Source: an uncultured Collinsella sp.
GTDB taxonomy: Bacteria > Actinomycetota > Coriobacteriia > Coriobacteriales > Coriobacteriaceae
Direction of reading: 5' to 3'
Length of the DNA: 20,821 bases
NCBI GenBank assembly: GCA_958407995.1
Contig: CATYJU010000037.1
Span: 1-20,821, forward strand
In this document: one piece after another, positions 1 through 7,553 of the stretch
Position numbering within the stretch: position 1 is the stretch's first letter
Layout of the letters: every line of letters starts with the position of its first letter
Program-made: the position numbers and the translations under genes
Notes under the pieces: generated by a model
Database searches by the model: none
Told to the model about the DNA's origin: nothing
What the model saw: only the letters and a program-made list of their open reading frames with translations

Positions 1-201
1 CGCATTTGCAAGGAGGTGCTCGACAGCTGCCGCCGCAACGAGTCCATCTCCAAGCTGGTCAAGGGCTTTATGATCGAGTCCTACCTGGAGGATGGCAACC
101 AGCCGGTCGATGGCGGTGTCTTTGGTAAGTCGATCACCGACCCGTGCCTGGGCTGGGAAAAGACCGACTACCTCATCCACGAGATCGCAGAGCGGGTGTA
201 G
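1..201 (+). CDS. 3-deoxy-7-phosphoheptulonate (DAHP) synthase, type I, C-terminal fragment
   Basis: The open frame enters from the left edge and stops with TAG at 199-201, so only about the last 66 residues are visible. The tail carries the signature of type I (AroF/G/H) DAHP synthase: a MIESYLEDGNQ segment, then GKSITDPCLGWEKTD, which matches the E. coli AroG C-terminus (VESHLVEGNQ, then YGKSITDACIGWEDTD). The enzyme condenses phosphoenolpyruvate and erythrose 4-phosphate in the first step of aromatic amino acid synthesis in the cytosol. The start and most of the catalytic barrel lie outside the window, so isoform and feedback type cannot be judged. It has no evident functional link to the genes to its right. 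Confidence 0.9.
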   Translation, partial: RICKEVLDSCRRNESISKLVKGFMIESYLEDGNQPVDGGVFGKSITDPCLGWEKTDYLIHEIAERV

Positions 202-228
202 GTTACGGCGTTTTACCAAACCGCGTAA

Positions 229-357
229 CTACTCGACGCTGCGCGGGCCGCAACGCTCTTTATCTCGGAATCGAACGTAAAGAAGCACGTCAACGCTATC
301 TACCACAAGCTTGGTGTCTCAAATCGTATGGGTCTCGCAGCCCTCCTGTTGCCATAA
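229..357 (+). pseudogene. remnant of a LuxR-type regulator (3' end of HTH domain)
   Basis: From about 256 to the TAA at 355-357 the frame reads the second half of a LuxR helix-turn-helix: LFISESNVKKHVNAIYHKLG, then VSNRMGLAALL. By eye 24 of 31 residues match the soluble LuxR regulator at 7554-8354. Upstream the frame is closed by a TAA at 226-228, and the residues just before the match (LLDAARAAT) are only loosely HTH-like, as if a short deletion removed the recognition-helix entry. No start codon or sensor domain remains. It is therefore a broken relative of the soluble regulator. An alternative is a chance 3' duplication. Confidence 0.75.
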
Positions 358-395
358 GCGGCTTGGACTCATTCCACGCACCGATGCACATGACA

Positions 396-434
396 TAAAA
401 GCGCCGCCGCGAACGCTCACGCATCCGCGGCGGC
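396..434 (-). terminator. rho-independent terminator of the Tat amidohydrolase gene
   Basis: The arms at 403-411 and 426-434 (GCCGCCGCG / CGCGGCGGC) pair perfectly around a 14-nt loop. On the minus strand the stem is followed by a short GCTTTTAT tract, about 80 nt after the stop of the amidohydrolase. The plus-strand side has no T tract. The stretch 435-512 between stem and stop codon shows nothing else. Confidence 0.7.
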
Positions 435-512
435 CTGCGCTAAATCGCGACGACGGCTGGCAACCAAGCGTTCTGCCGAGCAAATCGTCCGCTCTTCACC
501 TCGATCGACCGA

Positions 513-2315
513 TTATCCCTCGTATACGATACGGCCATCGGAGATAGTGAACAGGACCTTGGTATCGGAGATCTTCTTGGGATCGCAATGAAGGATGTCT
601 TGGTCGAGCACCGTGAGATCGGCGAGCTTGCCCACCTCGAGCGTACCGATTTTATCCTCCATGTAGTTCTCGAAGGCAACGTTTTTGGTATATGCCTCGA
701 GCGCCTGATATGCCGTGATGGCCTGCTCGGGCCAACGGTACATATCGGTGTCCTCCTCCTCGGGATACGGGCTGTTGCGCGTAACGGCCACCTCGATCTC
801 CTCGAGCGGCGCATAGCCGGTGACCGGGCCATCGCTCGCACCGGAGATAAAACAGCCGGCCTCGAGCATGTTCTTGACGGGGTAGAACTTCATGGCGCGA
901 TCCTCGCCCACCATGGCGATCTCGAGGTCGCACAAAGAATCGTGATACATCCACAGGAACTGCAGCGCGCACACGATGTCGAGATCGGCGACGCGCTGAA
1001 TGTCCTCGTCGGTAATTGCGCACACATGCGTCATGGTGTTGCGGCGATCATCGCGCTCGCCGTTCTCCTTGACGCAGCGCTCGTAGGCATCGAGTGTATT
1101 GTGGACGGCGCCGTCGCCGATCGCGTGAACATGAATCTGAACACCCTCTTTGTCGAGGGCGGCCACCATGTCGCTGAACTCCTGCTGATCCCAGACGGAC
1201 TCGCCGTGCCAGTTATCTCCCTTACCGGCGGCGGAGGTATATGGCTCGAGCATCACGGCGCTGCCGCCCTCGGTAACGCCATCGGAGTAGATCTTGACCG
1301 TACCGGTAGAGATCATGTTGCTATCGAACTTCTTGAGGCCCTTCACGGTTTTAAGGGCCTCTTTAGCCGTCATGCCGGGCACAATGGTAGGAAGTACTCG
1401 CATGCGCAGGTTAAGCTTGCCATCTTTCTCAAGGTCAGTATAGAACTGGCAATCCTGTGCCGTAGACTTTCCCACGACGCTTATGTTGGTAATGCCGGTG
1501 ATGCCGTATTTCGTAGCCACCTGCTGGTACTTGTCGATAGCGTTCTCAAGCTCCTTGTCCGTATGCTCGACGGAGACAACCTCCCTCACCATAGTGGCAG
1601 CAGAATCGATCAAGTAGCCAGTCGCCTCGCCGTTTGCATCGCGGGTGATGATGCCGCCCGTGGGATTGGGGGTATCGTTATCGATGCCCGCAAGCTCGAG
1701 CGCACGGCTGTTGACCCACACCGAATGATAGGAAACATCGCACAGCATGATGGGCTTATCGGAGCAGATCTCATCGAGAATGGACTTGTTGGGGCCGGGA
1801 TTGGTGCCATCCTCTTGCTCGAAGGCGTTGATCATGAACGAGCCGCCAACGTAAGCCTCATCATCGGGATGCTTGGTTACAAAATCACTGATCACCTTCT
1901 TATACTCATCGATCGTGGTGCTCTTGGTAAGATCGATCTCGTACAGTGCGGTCACCCAGTTGCCCGGAGCGTGGATATGGCCGTCCATAAAGCCGGGAGT
2001 CACCATACCGCCATCGAGATCGATGACGCGCGTGTTGTCATCGATGTACTCGTCAACACCGGAGTCTTCGCCTACATATACGATTTTGTTGCCCGAGACA
2101 GCCAGGGCGGCCGCGGTGTCGCCCTCTTTGACCATCGTCTGAATCGTGCCGTTACGAAAGACGATGGATGCCTTATCGGAAATCGCGCTGCCGGTGCTTC
2201 CGGCATTTGAAGAATTGTTGGCGCAGCCGGCGGCACCCACCGCAACAGCCGCGGCGCCCAACGTGCTCAGGCCGAGAAAGCTTCTACGGGAAACGGGAGG
2301 GATAGAGGTCTTCAT
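513..2315 (-). CDS. Tat-exported lipoprotein amidohydrolase (amidohydrolase 3 / YtcJ-like family)
   Basis: This is a 600-residue metal-dependent hydrolase. The N-terminus has a twin-arginine signal (S-R-R-S-F-L-G at 9-15), a hydrophobic run and a lipobox (AAGC, Cys31), so the enzyme should be folded in the cytosol, exported by Tat and anchored as a lipoprotein. Family hallmarks are the HxH metal motif at His113/His115, HVHAIGDG at 395-402, a Lys341 segment, and an Asp in SGASDGP at about 495, where relatives often have SDxP. The C-terminal DKIGTLEVGKLADLTVLD stretch is typical of the family. ATG at 2315 is chosen because it has an AAGGTGG ribosome site, while the in-frame GTG at 2324 lies inside that site. 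The family includes N-substituted formamide deformylase and other amide or imide hydrolases, so the substrate is unknown. The membrane LuxR gene lies 138 nt upstream on the same strand. Confidence 0.9.
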   Translation of the reverse strand: MKTSIPPVSRRSFLGLSTLGAAAVAVGAAGCANNSSNAGSTGSAISDKASIVFRNGTIQTMVKEGDTAAALAVSGNKIVYVGEDSGVDEYIDDNTRVIDLDGGMVTPGFMDGHIHAPGNWVTALYEIDLTKSTTIDEYKKVISDFVTKHPDDEAYVGGSFMINAFEQEDGTNPGPNKSILDEICSDKPIMLCDVSYHSVWVNSRALELAGIDNDTPNPTGGIITRDANGEATGYLIDSAATMVREVVSVEHTDKELENAIDKYQQVATKYGITGITNISVVGKSTAQDCQFYTDLEKDGKLNLRMRVLPTIVPGMTAKEALKTVKGLKKFDSNMISTGTVKIYSDGVTEGGSAVMLEPYTSAAGKGDNWHGESVWDQQEFSDMVAALDKEGVQIHVHAIGDGAVHNTLDAYERCVKENGERDDRRNTMTHVCAITDEDIQRVADLDIVCALQFLWMYHDSLCDLEIAMVGEDRAMKFYPVKNMLEAGCFISGASDGPVTGYAPLEEIEVAVTRNSPYPEEEDTDMYRWPEQAITAYQALEAYTKNVAFENYMEDKIGTLEVGKLADLTVLDQDILHCDPKKISDTKVLFTISDGRIVYEG

Positions 2316-2453
2316 ATAACCCACCTTTCTGTTGACATCGCCGCGCTTTCGCGACGCTCGCTATCACCTGAATAGCACCCCCCGGTATAAACTTGTCTGC
2401 ACAAACGGGGTTATTGCCGTAAGCGGAGGCTTATATCCCCTATAACCCTGCCT

Positions 2454-3416
2454 TTAACCTGCCCAAAAGTTCTGAAGAAGCTCGGACCGCGATGAGACAC
2501 CGCATTTACGGAATATCGTGTGAACATGCGATTTGACCGTACCGACAGAGATAAATAAATCATTCGCTATGGCGCGGTTATCCTGGCCATCGAGCAGAAG
2601 GTCGAGCACTTCGCGTTCACGCGCGGAGATATCGTGTTGGTCGCAGAATGCCGAGAAGCGGACCTCCGCAATCTGTTTGGCAGAGGTGCCAAACGTTGTG
2701 GGCGGAGCAGAAAAGCGCAACGCCAAGATCTGCGACGCCGTACGAACGGTATATATCGCGACCACCACGCTCATGATGTTCTCTGGGATGTTTCTGCCGT
2801 AGGAAAAATACAGGTAATCGATGACTTCGATCCGCCCAATATTCAGCCCAAGAACGCGTACATCCTCGATCAGAACAAACGCCGTCAACACAGCCATCAC
2901 AATAAGAAACCTGCCGTAGCGTGCGTAGAAGCTCTTTCGCGCCAACGGCTTGCTTTTGCGGTAGCAGACGAAAATCATGCCAAACGCCACGAACATTAAC
3001 AAGGAACGCAACGCATAAAAGGCGAGTTGTTTGATTGAATCGGGCTGCAACACAAGCGACATGGCCTCGAAAGCAGAAAAGGCGATGCAGGGCACGAGCA
3101 TGTGAAGCCGGCTCATCTTGTTTACGATCGCCAATGCAAATGCCCACATGCTCGCCATGATTCCAATCGATAGGACGAGTTTCGTTATGGGGTGAGTCAT
3201 GGGAAATTGGCTGCTGAGGATATCTGCCATCATCTTACGGCCCTGATACTCATCGAGGAATACGATGGCACTTTCGAGCATGTCGAAGAAAAAGAAGGCC
3301 GAGACCGTCAAGTAGCTTGTTCGATGTGAGACGAGGTACGTGCATACCGATACGCACACCGCCACCATGCAAACCAAGACGAACGTGATTCCGTAGAAGA
3401 AGTAGAACGCGCTCAC
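2454..3416 (-). CDS. membrane LuxR-family regulator, 7-TM N-terminal sensor (paralogue 1)
   Basis: The protein has 320 residues. About seven hydrophobic helices occupy residues 5-235, followed by a linker and a LuxR/FixJ helix-turn-helix at about 263-318 (AREREVLDLLLDGQDNRAIA, then VGTVKSHVHTIF). There is no phospho-receiver domain, so it looks like a one-component membrane-bound activator. The GTG start at 3416 has GAAAGG about 7 nt upstream and aligns with the starts of the paralogues. Residues shared with the regulators at 11899 and 19717 are Glu56-Tyr57, Glu184-Asp185 and RNxxEN at 208-213. It lies directly upstream of, and co-oriented with, the Tat amidohydrolase, which is its likely target. 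A 12-bp-armed palindrome sits just upstream of its start. The ligand is unknown. Confidence 0.9.
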   Translation of the reverse strand: MSAFYFFYGITFVLVCMVAVCVSVCTYLVSHRTSYLTVSAFFFFDMLESAIVFLDEYQGRKMMADILSSQFPMTHPITKLVLSIGIMASMWAFALAIVNKMSRLHMLVPCIAFSAFEAMSLVLQPDSIKQLAFYALRSLLMFVAFGMIFVCYRKSKPLARKSFYARYGRFLIVMAVLTAFVLIEDVRVLGLNIGRIEVIDYLYFSYGRNIPENIMSVVVAIYTVRTASQILALRFSAPPTTFGTSAKQIAEVRFSAFCDQHDISAREREVLDLLLDGQDNRAIANDLFISVGTVKSHVHTIFRKCGVSSRSELLQNFWAG

Positions 3417-3451
3417 TATCGGGCCTTTCGCTTATTGATATGTGCTACGGA

Positions 3452-3501
3452 TAAATTTTGCGCCAAAGACATGCAGATCGCTGTCTTCAGCGCAAAATTT
3501 A
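3452..3501. promoter_or_regulatory. bipartite palindrome upstream of membrane LuxR 1
   Basis: The outer arms TAAATTTTGCGC (3452-3463) and GCGCAAAATTTA (3490-3501) are perfect complements. Inner arms AAGACA (3466-3471) and TGTCTT (3482-3487) continue the symmetry after a CA/CA mismatch, around a 10-nt centre. It begins about 36 nt upstream of the GTG start, where an operator or promoter-overlapping site would be expected. No T tract marks it as a terminator on either strand. Autoregulation by the LuxR protein is an inference. Confidence 0.5.
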
Positions 3502-3566
3502 ACCAAAGAAAGGAGGGGTGGAAGACGCATATCCCCCACCCCAGCGCATGGGCGAAACTGGCCAGA

Positions 3567-3634
3567 ATGAGAGTGGATAATCTCCCGTTTTTGGCCTATA
3601 CCAGCGCTAAAAGTGGGAGATTATCCACTCTCAT
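3567..3634. repeat. long inverted repeat, 20-bp perfect arms
   Basis: The arms at 3567-3586 and 3615-3634 are exact complements and begin ATGAGAGTGGATAATC. The stem can extend about 6 more pairs through two G-U wobbles and a TTTT/AAAA block, leaving a loop of about 16 nt. There is no adjacent T tract. It resembles a dispersed intergenic repeat or MITE-like element, but only one copy is in this window. Confidence 0.65.
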
Positions 3635-3782
3635 CGAGCAAGTGTCCGAAAATCCGCCCTCATTCCTTCTTAGGGCCCTCCGTCCCCGAGGATTCGAGGC
3701 TCGCCTGCCGAATGGTCGATGCGGCCGTCCTGCGTCCATGTCACACTCAGGGGTGGCCTGACCCAACTTGGAAGGAGCCTCC

Positions 3783-4427
3783 ATGAGCCTTGACAACATA
3801 ACCCTGCGCGCCGCCACGCTCGACGACCTGGACGGCATCGCTGCCATCTACAACCAGCTGTGGTGCAACACACTGCGCAACCGCGGCGACGTCGAAGCCG
3901 CCGATTTCTGCGCGCGTTTTAACATCGCCATGCAGCTGCAGCGCTCCCCCATCGCACTCGTCGCCGAGACCGAGGGCCGCATTATCGCCGCCTGCTGCAT
4001 CGGCATCTTCGAGGACGGCAAGCCGCGTACCAATCCCACCTGGGAGCCCTGTTACGACGAGCTGTTTATCCAGGCAACCGAGATGGCAAAGACCGCCGAT
4101 GCCAAACTCGAGGGCTCACTCTTTGGCGATAGCCGCGAAAAGGCCACGGCCGACCGCTTTGCCGCCACAGGTAACGAGTACGCCCAGGGTCAGCTCAACC
4201 TGATCATCATTGTGCCCGAGTGGCAGGGCAAGGGACTCGGCCGCGCGCTCATCGACCTTGCGCGCGCCGAGCTCGCCAAGGCAGGCTGCACCAAATTCTT
4301 CCTGATGAGCGACTGCAACTCCGACTGGCAGTTTTACGAGCACCTCAACATGAAGCGCATCCTAGAAGACCACAGCCAAGACACCGGTGACGGCTTTATC
4401 GTCTACATGTACGGCGGCACGCTCTAA
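3783..4427 (+). CDS. GNAT-family N-acetyltransferase
   Basis: The protein has 214 residues. The acetyl-CoA binding motif A is clear at about 139-160: LNLIIIVPEWQGKGLGRA, containing the Q/R-x-x-G-x-G/A loop (Gln148, Gly151, Gly153). A typical beta-strand and FYEHLNM segment follow near 184-190. ATG at 3783 is preferred over the in-frame TTG at 3768 because a GGAAGGAG ribosome site lies 6 nt before it and overlaps the TTG. The N-terminal part (TLRAATLDDLDGIAAIYNQL) is the usual GNAT first strand and helix. The substrate cannot be named. It faces the AlbA-type gene convergently, with 83 nt between stops, and shows no operon partner. Confidence 0.9.
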   Translation: MSLDNITLRAATLDDLDGIAAIYNQLWCNTLRNRGDVEAADFCARFNIAMQLQRSPIALVAETEGRIIAACCIGIFEDGKPRTNPTWEPCYDELFIQATEMAKTADAKLEGSLFGDSREKATADRFAATGNEYAQGQLNLIIIVPEWQGKGLGRALIDLARAELAKAGCTKFFLMSDCNSDWQFYEHLNMKRILEDHSQDTGDGFIVYMYGGTL

Positions 4428-4510
4428 GTACCCCTTCAATCAAGGTGCGCCGGGCACCCGGCCCTTGGCCTCTGCCCAGGAATAACCCAGGGGGGCCGGA
4501 CCGCCCGTCC

Positions 4511-6061
4511 CTAAACCTGCCCGACAGCGCGATATCTCGTCGCCCGAGCGCGCCCCTCTTTAACGAGTGCGCCTTCCTCAAGCAAACCGTTGATAACCCG
4601 CAGCGTCACGTCGCGCCCAGTTCCCAGAGCGTCCGAAGCATCCTGGCGCGTAAAACCGCGGGGCCGCTCAAGGGCAAAGCGAATCAAGGCGCGAGCGTAT
4701 CCACCACGTCGCTCGTCCGAGACATCCTGTAGCATCGCGGACGCCTTGCACGCAACATCAAAGCCAAGCTCCTCCACGAGCTTGGCACGCACCTCGTGGC
4801 CGCAGTCGCCATTCATCGACACGTGCCCCTCTCGCTGCGCTCGCACGGATGCAAACGCCTGCGAAACATCGGGCGGCAGCGCCCCTTCCCGCTCGAGCTG
4901 CTCATAATCGCTGTAATCCCCACGCAAGTTGGGACCGCTATTGCCACGAGGCGTCAGATAGGAATTGCGCACGGCGTTGACGTTGGGCAGCGACAACCTA
5001 AACATTGCAGGGTAGGCGCAGACTTCGGGTTCCAACCCTTCCGCCTCATAGAGCGCACGGATCCCCTTGAGGCCCGTTCCAAACGCCTCAACCATCCCCA
5101 GACGCAAAAAGAGCAGTTGCAGCTTTGGATTCCGAGCGTCCGAGCCGCCCGCAAGCGCCTCCTCGACGCTGATGTGCTGCGGCCCTCCCGCATTGGTAAA
5201 TTCAAGCGCCGTACGGCTCATCTTGATAAGAGACGCCACCGAAGATTCGTAGTCGCGATGGATAAACAGGTTCAGAATTCCCTCTCGAACAGCCTCGCGG
5301 GGATAGTCGTCCTTATCTATGCGATCGAGCCTTCCCGGCACAAAGTACATACGCGTTGCGTTCGATATATTGAGGAACCGTTCGATATCCTCTATCTGCC
5401 TGAAGATCGAGCCCTCGCCATCCTGACGGTCGATAAACTCGGTATACGCATCGTCGTTGAAGAGGCCAGCGCGGACTGCAAAGGGGTTTTGGTCAGAGAC
5501 CAGCAGTGCCAAATTGGTGTAAAAGCCCAGCTCATCGATAAGGCCGAGATTCTTTTGAGAGGTTTGGTCAAACGTAATCTCCGCGCGCCTAAAGACCCGC
5601 TCGGCTTCAAAAAACGTCAAGCTCTGTTCATGAGAGCGCGCGGTCTCAAAATAATCGCCGTCGGTGCGCTTGATCATCGAGCGGATCTGGGCCATCTCGA
5701 TGGGCACGTTGGCAGGACCTAGGCGCCGATATACCCCGGCGGGAACAAATCCCTTCGAGCACAGGCAGTACGGCTTGTGAGGACCCGCTTCCACCTCGAT
5801 TTTCACCAACGCTGCGCCATCGATGTCCAATGCGGAGACCGTCGTGATTTCAGAAACGTCGGGATACACGCCATCGGTTATTGCATTAGAGCATTGAAGC
5901 ATGGTGGCATCGATATCGTCCACGCCGACGATGCTGCCAAAATCGTCGATTCCGATATACAAGGTACCACCATTCGAATTGGCAAACGCCACCACAGCTT
6001 TGAGCAGCTTAGGGGTAAATGTGCACTTGAACTCCACGGTCTCACTTTCAACAAGCTGCAT
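4511..6061 (-). CDS. AlbA_2-domain / RecG-like putative transcriptional regulator
   Basis: The protein has 516 residues. The N-terminal AlbA_2 (Schlafen-like) domain spans about 1-125, with the hallmark E-FK start and AFANSNGGTLYIGIDDFG at 25-42. The middle holds the C-terminal ATPase-like module of this family: REAVREGILNLFIHRDY at 255-271, EFTNAGGP at 287-294, RNPKL at 310-314, and an FGTGLKGI turn near 327-334. The tail (about 455-510) looks like a winged helix. Proteins of this architecture are annotated as ATP-dependent DNA helicase RecG-related or as regulators, but the helicase motifs are not present. ATG at 6061 is chosen for its AGGGGG site 4-5 nt upstream; an ATG at 6076 has no such site. 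Two phased palindromic repeats upstream suggest autoregulation. Confidence 0.88.
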   Translation of the reverse strand: MQLVESETVEFKCTFTPKLLKAVVAFANSNGGTLYIGIDDFGSIVGVDDIDATMLQCSNAITDGVYPDVSEITTVSALDIDGAALVKIEVEAGPHKPYCLCSKGFVPAGVYRRLGPANVPIEMAQIRSMIKRTDGDYFETARSHEQSLTFFEAERVFRRAEITFDQTSQKNLGLIDELGFYTNLALLVSDQNPFAVRAGLFNDDAYTEFIDRQDGEGSIFRQIEDIERFLNISNATRMYFVPGRLDRIDKDDYPREAVREGILNLFIHRDYESSVASLIKMSRTALEFTNAGGPQHISVEEALAGGSDARNPKLQLLFLRLGMVEAFGTGLKGIRALYEAEGLEPEVCAYPAMFRLSLPNVNAVRNSYLTPRGNSGPNLRGDYSDYEQLEREGALPPDVSQAFASVRAQREGHVSMNGDCGHEVRAKLVEELGFDVACKASAMLQDVSDERRGGYARALIRFALERPRGFTRQDASDALGTGRDVTLRVINGLLEEGALVKEGRARATRYRAVGQV

Positions 6062-6078
6062 GCAACCCCCTATCATCG

Positions 6079-6111
6079 ACTATCGACGATTCTAGACCAA
6101 CTATCGACGAT
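6079..6111. promoter_or_regulatory. two direct copies of ACTATCGACGAT spaced 21 bp, upstream of the AlbA-type gene
   Basis: Identical 12-mers occupy 6079-6090 and 6100-6111. Each contains ATCG-A-CGAT, a palindrome with one central base, and their start-to-start distance is 21 bp, two helical turns. A partial third copy (ATCGACTAT) lies at 6075-6083. The nearest copy is 18 nt from the ATG at 6061, so a bound protein would block transcription or initiation. Binding by the downstream gene product is an inference. Confidence 0.6.
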
Positions 6112-6176
6112 AAGCAAGGTCCCTGGTACCCTCGCTTAGACCCGAGTGCCCGCGTGCAACGCTGCCCGCCGCACGC

Positions 6177-6208
6177 AAAAGAGCCCGCCAGCGTGTGCGC
6201 CAGCGGGC
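6177..6208 (-). terminator. rho-independent terminator of agmatine deiminase 1
   Basis: The stem GCCCGC (6183-6188) / GCGGGC (6203-6208) is followed on the minus strand by TCTTTTGC. It lies about 43 nt past the stop codon of the deiminase gene. Confidence 0.75.
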
Positions 6209-6250
6209 CCCAGGTCATATCGACACTACCCCGTGTGCCTGCAACCGCCT

Positions 6251-7372
6251 CTACTTGCAGCGCGCCTTGGGCTGCTGCTGGGTGATGCAGTGGATGTTGC
6301 CGCCACCATAGATGACCTCGCGCGTCATGATGCCGATGACCTCGCGATTCGGATAGGCAGCCTGGATATCCTTGAGTGCCTGGGCATCGTTGGGGTCGCC
6401 AAACTGTGGCACCAGCACCGCCCCGTTGATGGGCAGGAAGTTGAGGTAGCTCGGCTCGAAAGCGTCCTCGGGAGTACGCGGCAGCACGCCCTCGACGGGG
6501 TCAATCGTGCTGGCCTCCTCTTCGGTCATATATACCGAGGTCGCAGGCATAATCACCTTGTGGATCTTGAGCTTGCGGCCACGGGCATCCGTCGTCTCGG
6601 AAAGCGTCTTATACGCCTCTTGGCACTCCTTGTAGAACTTATGGTTGGGATCATCGGTCCACATGCAGCAGACCTCGCCGGGCGCACTAAAGCATGCGAC
6701 GTCGTCCACGTGCCCGTTGGTCTCAAACGGGTCGATGCCATCCTTGATCCAAATGACCTTCTCGATGCCCAGGTACTCGGCAAGCTTCTCCTCGATCTGC
6801 TCCTTGGTGTACTGGGGGTTGCGGTCCTCATTGAGCAGGCACATCTCGGTGGTCACCACGGTGCCCTGGCCGTCGCAGTTAAACGAGCCGCCCTCGAGGA
6901 TGTAGTCCTCGGGACGATAGCGGTTGACCTGCTCGAGCTGTGCCACCTGCAAGCCGATGCTCGCATCCTTGTCCCACGGGAAATACAGACCGTCGATAAA
7001 GCCGCCATACGCGTTAAAGTGGAAGTGCGAGAGTGCCACGTCGCCCTTGTCGTTGACAAGGAACGCCGGGCCGGGATCGCGAATCCAGCTGTCGTTGTAC
7101 TCCATGTGGATAACGCGCACGTTCTCAACGCCGTCGAAGATCTCACACACCGCGGGGAAGTCTTCGGTGTTGACGCCCACAGTGATGGGCTGAAAACGTG
7201 CAACGGTCTTGATGATCTCGGTGAAGACCTTCTGCGCCGGCTTGGCACCGCAGCGCCACACATCCGAGCGATGCGGCCACAAAATCCAGGTGCGCTCCTG
7301 CTCTTCGTACTCGCCGGGCATGTAGAATCCGTCCTTCTTTGGCGTAGACTCGCTCTCGTAAATGGTCTTCAT
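6251..7372 (-). CDS. aguA: agmatine deiminase (copy 1)
   Basis: The protein has 373 residues, close to the family's usual 365-375. It hydrolyses agmatine to N-carbamoylputrescine and ammonia in the cytosol. Guanidine-modifying enzyme landmarks are WPHR at 32-35, Asp99 in WIRDPGP, Glu160 in ILEGGS, His221 in NGHVDD, and the nucleophile Cys362 in GGGNIHCITQQ. The usual RDTGP loop reads RDPGP here. ATG at 7372 has an AGGAG site 7 nt upstream. The gene is monocistronic between a terminator and a divergent soluble LuxR gene. It lies more than 7 kb from the ptcA cluster, which has its own deiminase, so it may be separately controlled or act on a related guanidine compound. Confidence 0.93.
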   Translation of the reverse strand: MKTIYESESTPKKDGFYMPGEYEEQERTWILWPHRSDVWRCGAKPAQKVFTEIIKTVARFQPITVGVNTEDFPAVCEIFDGVENVRVIHMEYNDSWIRDPGPAFLVNDKGDVALSHFHFNAYGGFIDGLYFPWDKDASIGLQVAQLEQVNRYRPEDYILEGGSFNCDGQGTVVTTEMCLLNEDRNPQYTKEQIEEKLAEYLGIEKVIWIKDGIDPFETNGHVDDVACFSAPGEVCCMWTDDPNHKFYKECQEAYKTLSETTDARGRKLKIHKVIMPATSVYMTEEEASTIDPVEGVLPRTPEDAFEPSYLNFLPINGAVLVPQFGDPNDAQALKDIQAAYPNREVIGIMTREVIYGGGNIHCITQQQPKARCK

Positions 7373-7553
7373 GTTGGCTCCTAACGATATGGACGACCCT
7401 TTGTGATGACGGCCCCATTGTGCGGCTCCGGAAGCCCACTCTCAATGGGCCTAGGGGACCCTTTCGCCACCCAAAAGGACACCGTTCACTGACCTAAAGT
7501 TCTAGTGGCGCGCGAGACGTGTCATACTGACAAAGCCGCATGAAAGGACATCC
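7373..7553. promoter_or_regulatory. divergent control region, agmatine deiminase 1 / soluble LuxR
   Basis: These 181 nt must hold both promoters. Visible structure is an inverted repeat CCCATTG (7414-7420) / CAATGGG (7443-7449) and two GACCCTTT direct repeats flanking it (about 7395 and 7457). An ACCGTTCAC at 7481-7489 is also found upstream of ptcA at 19511. A weak promoter-like pair (TTCTAG, 17 nt, CATACT) precedes the LuxR start. Promoter positions are guesses. Confidence 0.4.

Larger units (their letters stand above)
3417..3782. other. 366-nt intergenic region between divergent LuxR and GNAT genes
   Basis: No credible gene is present. The stretch holds a palindrome near the LuxR start (3452-3501), a G-rich stretch around 3512-3519, and a 20-bp-armed inverted repeat (3567-3634). 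After these, about 130 nt of GC-rich sequence runs up to the GNAT ribosome site. Short frames crossing the inverted repeat read MRVDNLP from both strands, which reflects the repeat and not genes. Confidence 0.6.

Noticed and set aside
588..2210. 540-codon open frame on the plus strand opposite the Tat amidohydrolase
   Set aside because: It is an antisense shadow produced by GC-rich codon use. The minus-strand frame has a Tat signal, metal motifs and a ribosome site, while this one has no family features.
3435..3761. 108-codon plus-strand frame between LuxR 1 and the GNAT gene
   Set aside because: It spans the palindrome and the inverted repeat, has no family features, and its MRVDNLP segment is repeated on the other strand only because of the inverted repeat.
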